Assembly (NCBI RefSeq): GCF_030247185.1
Contig: NC_080572.1
Location: forward strand, 84,270,435-84,334,434
Direction: 5' to 3'
DNA: 64,000 nt
Origin: Malaya genurostris
Lineage: Eukaryota > Arthropoda > Insecta > Diptera > Culicidae
The notes below the pieces were generated by a model. The model made no database searches, was not told the origin of the DNA, and saw only the letters and a program-made list of their open reading frames with translations. Positions 59,564-64,000 of this stretch are shown here, piece after piece; the stretch's first letter is position 1; every line of letters starts with the position of its first letter. Both the position numbers and the translations under genes were made by a program.

Positions 59564-59988
59564 TTTTTTAATAACTATTTATTGGAATATGAGTTAAAAT
59601 TAAATTATTGAGATTTAAATTGGGTGTTCAGCCACAAGTGGTGACTTTTCAGCCCTATTATATATATATGATTTGGTTATTACCATGAGGACATTATTTG
59701 CATCCGCAATTCTGAGATTTTTGTGTAGGGAAAATTCTAAACCTACTTGTGTTGTGTAATGGGGAAAAGGAACTTATATACTAACTTACTAACTAATACA
59801 GAGAGCGAATCGATTCAATTGAAGATTGCATCGATTTTTGTCGGAATTTGCTTATAATATTTTGTGACATTACATCTAATGGTTCTATATTTGAGAGTCT
59901 GTGTAACTCATTTTTACTAAACCAGGGAGGACGCTTCAAAATCATTTTCAGAATTTTATTCTGAATCCTTTGAAGCGTTTTCTTCCTG
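59564..59988 (-). mobile_element. 5'-truncated Juan-like Jockey copy inserted in the I-like element
   Basis: Matches 1609-2028 (the 3' end of the full Jockey copy) with about 13 differences in 420 bp by eye. It is flanked by an exact 15-bp duplication, GAATTCAGTATCGTT (59549-59563 and 59989-60003). The poly-A (T on the + strand) is at the left. The host reading frame continues across the site. Confidence 0.93.
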
Positions 59989-60242
59989 GAATTCAGTATC
60001 GTTGTTTGCGAATTGCTTTAGGCTGCATGCATTCGACACATACAATGAGTCTTGAAGTTCTGGCGGGAGTTCTTCCATTGAAGGATCGTTTTTGGGAGCT
60101 TTCGTCGCGACTGCAAACAAGATGTGAGGTACTGAATCCCCAAGTTTTTAATAACTTCGAAAGGCTAGTTGAGCTTCAATCTCAAACAAGATTCATGACA
60201 GTATATTTTAACCATATGTCACAGGAAATCAACCCTTCAAAC

Positions 60243-60315
60243 ATACGCCAACTGGATTGTAAGACCAGCACCCTATGCATTGGGCCGCCAACCCGGGCCA
60301 TTCGGTGCAAACTCT
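60243..60315 (-). mobile_element. SINE head fragment
   Basis: Minus-strand words GGTGCTGGTCTTACAATCCA and GTTGGCGTATGTTTGAAG correspond to the tRNA-like head of the SINE at 58105-58273, here without the body. It lies at the end of the I-like element, whose own 3' end is thus lost. Confidence 0.55.
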
Positions 60316-60387
60316 GGTAAATCATACTGATCCAATTTCGATGCGCAAAAAGGTATTTAATTTACTTTATATTCATTGTAATCGTTT

Positions 60388-60700
60388 TTGCCTTTCTCAT
60401 ATAGAAAGGCTATACAATCACTGCAAAAACCAACATTTGAACCTAGGCCCGAGGGGCCTAATGTCATATACCAATCGACTTAGCTCGACGAGCTGAGCAA
60501 TGGCTGTGTGTGTGTGACAAATATTTTCACCCACCTTTCTCGGAGATGGCAGAACCGATATTCACAAACTTAGATTCAAATAAAAGGTCTCACGGTCACA
60601 CACAAAGCTCATGAATTTCATTTGAATCCGACTTCCGCTTCCGGAATTACAGGGTGATATGCATGAAAGATGTGAAAATAATGCACAAAACTACAAAGAT
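60388..60700 (+). repeat. AB repeat, A-end fragment
   Basis: A end CCTTTCTCATATAGAAAGG, then TGTCATATACCAATCGACTT, a short GT stretch at 60504-60517 and one subunit ending with GACTTCCGCTTCCGGAATTA. Confidence 0.75.
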
Positions 60701-61730
60701 CAGCCCCATGGGGTTGTTCGAGCCATTGATGTGGAACAAGGCAACCGAAATTTCTAATGATCTACAATCAAACAGTTCAATCAATCGTCACACTTTTGAA
60801 TCCGCAATTGCACGAGAGTCTGCTTAGATTGATCATGATTAGGAACCAACACCGAACATTGTCTTGATTTGTATTCATTTGATAGCCGACGAAATTACAT
60901 CAATATCCCAAATGTATGCAATTAGATGTTTGTACATACTTGCGATACTGATTTTGATATTATAGCTTCTCTTCGTTAAGCTTCTGTTCAAGTTTTGTAT
61001 GCAAGCAGTGATTTTTATAGCGTTAAGTTTCTCAACCATTCTGCGATTTCGGTTGAAGCGATAAACTATTTCTCATTATGAATCGCGTTCATCTAATATA
61101 AAATAAAAATTAATATTAGGCACTCAAAACTTACCCTGGGGTAGTTGTCAATTTCTCAGGCGAAACGATATAACATGGAATTTCATCCGAGCTTGCATAA
61201 CACAAGATCAGAGCATACCAATTAAAGCTTCTAATCGTTTTATGACACTTTTTGCCTTGCTGTCTAGCAACAACCTCTAGCATGCTACGCGTAAGACAGA
61301 AACGTTCGCTATAATTTTGCTTCTATTTATAGATTCGCGTGCTTCCAACAGCTCCGCTTTTGCATCGATTGACTAATCAAAGCGATGCTTTCCCTTTGAT
61401 ATTATCGCTTACTCCTTCAAAACCGTCGTCTATGGCAGGGAAATCCGATATGCCGGAGATTTTTAGCAGACAAAATAGGACACTGCTCTCTACTAATCAA
61501 AATTTCAGTCATTTATAATTGAAAATACGTGGCTTGATACATTCAAATCGAATCTTAGAAATATTTTCAATCAAATAATGAAATAATAGTAATAATTGAT
61601 ACATAATATACTGAGATGTAAGTGTTTGAAACGTGACCACATTTCTTCGTGTATTTTTCCTTGAGTTTCTAATTAGCACCCCTATATAGAAAATAAAAAT
61701 GTGTTCCACATAAAAAAATGTGAAAATAAT
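60701..61730. other. AT-rich stretch, no gene seen
   Basis: No recognised gene or repeat. One short minus frame at 61509-61739 lacks motifs. Confidence 0.4.
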
Positions 61731-62340
61731 GTCGCTCACTTTTTTCGGAGATGGAAGTTCTTAAGATGCCATAAGAATATCCCAATTTTTATTCGGATCA
61801 AACCCCTGGTTCCGGAGATAGGGTGCTTAGTATGAAAACGTTAATTTCAGGAATACTTTGTTTGTAAGCTACCTCTTTATATTGGCTAGTGATTTTCTCT
61901 AGTTTGCAGATCATGAAACTCTGAAACCATTGATAGTCCCATAAATGATTTGCTGAATTTTATCCAAGTCCGCTAACCGGTACACATTTTTCCCACATTC
62001 AAAACGTAAATTTGTAGTTCATGTTAGTGTATGGTTGAATGAACCGAATGTCACTATGCCGATATCCAGCTTTCGGTTCCGGAAGTACCGGCAATAATAA
62101 TCAAATATGATGAAATGGAACTCACTTCACTTTCTCACATATGATTGAATAGATTTTCACCAACTTAAATTCAAATGTAGTGTATCAATTTAGTAGTATT
62201 ATGAAACAGAAATCTTCAAAAGTATTTTCTGAACTTTTCAAACTGTAGTATTTCGGGGAAATTTATGCTGTAATATACAGGAAAAAGTGAAATGAGAAAA
62301 GCATCATTACACCACTAGGTGGATTAAAACAGGTTTTTTA
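61731..62340 (+). repeat. AB repeat, B-end part
   Basis: Subunit words (TTTCGGAGATGG, GGTTCCGGAGATAGGG, TTTCGGTTCCGGAAG) lead to the B end CATTACACCACTAGGTGGAT followed by TAAAACAGG and T-rich sequence at 62325-62340. Confidence 0.72.
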
Positions 62341-62782
62341 TTATTTAGTTTTTCGACAGAATGGTATGCAAAAGTTAATTTTCTACTCGTTGTAATTTTT
62401 GAACAGTTTTTGTAAAAAATTAAATAAATTATTTTCCAACCATAAATTGTTCACGGAATACTGGCTTTTTAAACATTCCTAAATATTGTTTTATGTAAAC
62501 GTAATGTAAATATTTCAAATTGAAACGTATGAGTTTTTTTGCGTTTTCAGTGAACTGACAGCGTTCGAAAACAACAATTTTGTTTGCTTGAAAGGTTGTG
62601 GCAAAATCTTGAGATATGTTAGTTAAATCGAGAACATTTTAGTTGATACAATCAGGGCGTTAAACAATAATTACAATATAGTAATTTTGTGATCTGGGGG
62701 TTCTCCGTGTACTTGTGTAAAAGATCTGGTTTCTCCAACTTCTCGATGCTGGAGATTCGTAAGATATCGAATATCTAAGCAC

Positions 62783-62893
62783 TGACATTTATTGCTTGAA
62801 ATCCTTATACTGTTTACTTGTTCGTGCTACTCTGGAATATTGTTCAGTAGTTTGGAATTTCCCTCTACTACAATGGAGCTCGATACAACGAAT
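62783..62893 (+). pseudogene. Short reverse-transcriptase thumb fragment of a non-LTR element
   Basis: One frame reads DIYCLKSLYCLLVRATLEYC then SVVWNF and WSSIQRME, matching the post-catalytic region of CR1/Jockey-like RTs; compare DPYCLKALYCSLVRSLLENA in the element at 30.7 kb. Homology ends at a frameshift. A T/A-rich tail with AATTAATAAATAAATTG near 63048 may belong to it. Confidence 0.6.
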
Positions 62894-62899
62894 GGAATA

Positions 62900-64000
62900 A
62901 ACGATGCCAGTATTGGCTTACAAAGATCATTTGATCGAGTATCATCAGGATTCGACTTCGAACTTCCACGTAGCCCAATCGAAACGAACAGTTTTACTTA
63001 GCATTAGAAATTCAGTATCCGGACCGCATTGTGTTTGTTTATTTTACAATTAATAAATAAATTGATTAGACGAATGAAGTCCGAATCTAAAATGCGTTAC
63101 AATTTGTGCTAACCGTTCATAATAAGATTCGTCTGTGGATTCCGTATTTTGTAGTGACTTGCAATACACCTCTTTCAAATCATTGCTACCCTGAACTATA
63201 GCAACTCTCAGAGGTCCTCAAACTGGCGGCATGTTTTACATGATTACCGTACTGCCGCAACAAAACACTACACGCATCAGCATTATCGCAAAACAAACGC
63301 ATTATTTATTATTTTTCTCTGACAACCAATTTTCCACCCACCATTGAATTTATCGGGTTTTTTTTTATCGCAACAACATTCTTTGACAGCAACATTCTAG
63401 GATAACAGCAACGAAAATATTGTTATTTGATTCCATTGTTGTCTATTGTTCGGGTGATGGGCGTAGAATGATGCTCGGCATTGGCAAAGGGAATTCGAAG
63501 ACACGAACCCAGTGCAGCTCCAACCGAACAATTGCTTCAATCGTAACCGACCTCAAGTCCGAGCTGAACTCGGAAAAGTGTCCTTTATTGCCACCGTAAT
63601 GGGCTCTATCGGTACCTGCGTTTGTTACCATCCGAAACGTGTGAAAGTTAAACAAGGATGATCAATTTTTCATCCCTTCGTTGTGACGTTTCTCAGCTTC
63701 AAGGCTGACGAAACCGCCTCCTTCTGTTCCAGGTTGTTGTTCACTTCAGAGACCTACTTTTGTTGTTTGATGTTTTTCCTTTCTCTGATGGTGAGATGCC
63801 GCAAATGTCACTTGTCATACTTGCTCGAAGAATTGTGTAAGGTCTCTACGGTTCTTCTTTTGAACTCATGGGAATTCCATGATCAACTAGATTGCTCAGA
63901 TGAAAAATCGATAATTTCACCTGCATCAAATGTAATCAAAACTTCAATTAATGCAAAACGGATTCTCATCCTACGACAATTACGGCTCGAAACACAGGCT
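62900..64000. other. Right edge, repeat-poor from about 63080
   Basis: No known repeat or gene recognised from about 63080 to the end. A 70-codon frame at 63443-63655 (-) starts at TTG and has no known motif. If the homeobox gene extends beyond the window this is likely intron. Confidence 0.4.

Larger units (their letters stand above)
56505..60242 (+). mobile_element. I-like non-LTR retrotransposon, decayed, with three nested insertions
   Basis: The ORF2-type protein can be followed from an endonuclease start (WNC...SIIPKLDSF at about 56513) to a C-terminal VYFNHMSQEINPS at 60230. It is split by a SINE (58105-58273), a MITE (58537-59078) and a Juan-like fragment (59564-59988). Stops such as TAG for CAG and TGA for CGA near 56505-56530 look like C-to-T decay. 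The 5' ORF1 is absent. Confidence 0.82.
56505..60242 (+). pseudogene. Endonuclease-reverse transcriptase of the I-like element, many lesions
   Basis: Endonuclease motifs: FALSETWLTSN, then after a frameshift near 56760 LILGDFNSHGIMWG and HGSDHLPII. The linker runs to 57870, where the frame shifts again (KPASNHNSYKPIAML), and shifts once more near 57975 (QFGFRRNKGTNDCL). The RT continues after the SINE with VFLDIKGSFDSV, a stop near 58410, and GLPQGSCLGPLVYNFYVND. After the MITE the metal-binding box reads LRQLTDDG, with Thr where relatives have Ala. The thumb (LGIEFSAEKTELAVFSRK, FKYLGVWFD) is open in 59112-59450. The C-terminal part, with YRCLRIALGCMHSTHTMSLE, lies beyond the Juan-like insertion. 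Non-functional. Confidence 0.83.

Overview
This looks like nuclear DNA of an insect, most probably a culicine mosquito. The evidence is small spliceosomal introns of 57-63 bp, TATA-box genes for secreted chitin-binding proteins, a Pax3/7-group homeobox gene, a Juan-like Jockey retrotransposon, tRNA-derived SINEs of the type seen in mosquitoes, an ITmD37E-like transposase relic and many Tc1/mariner, pogo and hAT remnants. The species cannot be read from the sequence. No rRNA, functional tRNA gene, CRISPR array or recognisable endogenous virus was seen.

Host genes occupy only a few kilobases. Three paralogous secreted chitin-binding (peritrophin-A/CBM14) genes lie at 6.8-7.5 kb (-), 17.1-17.9 kb (+) and 34.9-35.8 kb (-). 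They share a signal peptide, one N-terminal cysteine module with nearly fixed spacing and three CBM14-like cysteine blocks. Two of them share a phase-1 intron at the same codon, which the third lacks. The last two coding exons of a Pax3/7-type homeobox gene (best match gooseberry-neuro) lie at 45.7-46.55 kb (-). Its paired domain was not found in the window. A broken membrane-protein gene, perhaps a gustatory-type receptor, may lie at 27.0-27.5 kb.

The rest is mostly transposable elements. From left to right: an internally deleted mariner (0.1-1.0 kb); a full-length but disabled Juan-like Jockey element with target-site duplication (1.6-6.26 kb); mariner fragments and a 700-bp dispersed repeat (8.4-10.8 kb); a foldback element (13.1-13.7 kb); many copies of a composite repeat called AB here, built of ~160-bp subunits and carrying microsatellites; two copies of a non-LTR-like element called R here (20.9-22.2 and 27.5-30.6 kb); two copies of a TA-flanked element carrying a small spliced AT-hook-like reading frame (22.5-23.2 and 39.5-40.4 kb); a pogo/Tigger relic; a CR1/Jockey-like retrotransposon (30.65-33.56 kb); Tc1/mariner, ITmD37E and Penelope relics (36.4-38.5 kb); a tandem MITE pair (43.5-44.8 kb); nested hAT MITEs (53.85-54.66 kb); and an I-like retrotransposon (56.5-60.3 kb) into which a SINE, a MITE and a 5'-truncated Juan-like copy have inserted.

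The most unusual observation is in the two R copies. Each ends in a hexamer tail made of GCT plus three bases, and those three bases equal the first three bases of that copy's own target-site duplication. This suggests slippage between element end and target during target-primed integration. I did not find a convincing new multi-gene system. The interest here is in transposon biology and in the chitin-binding gene trio.
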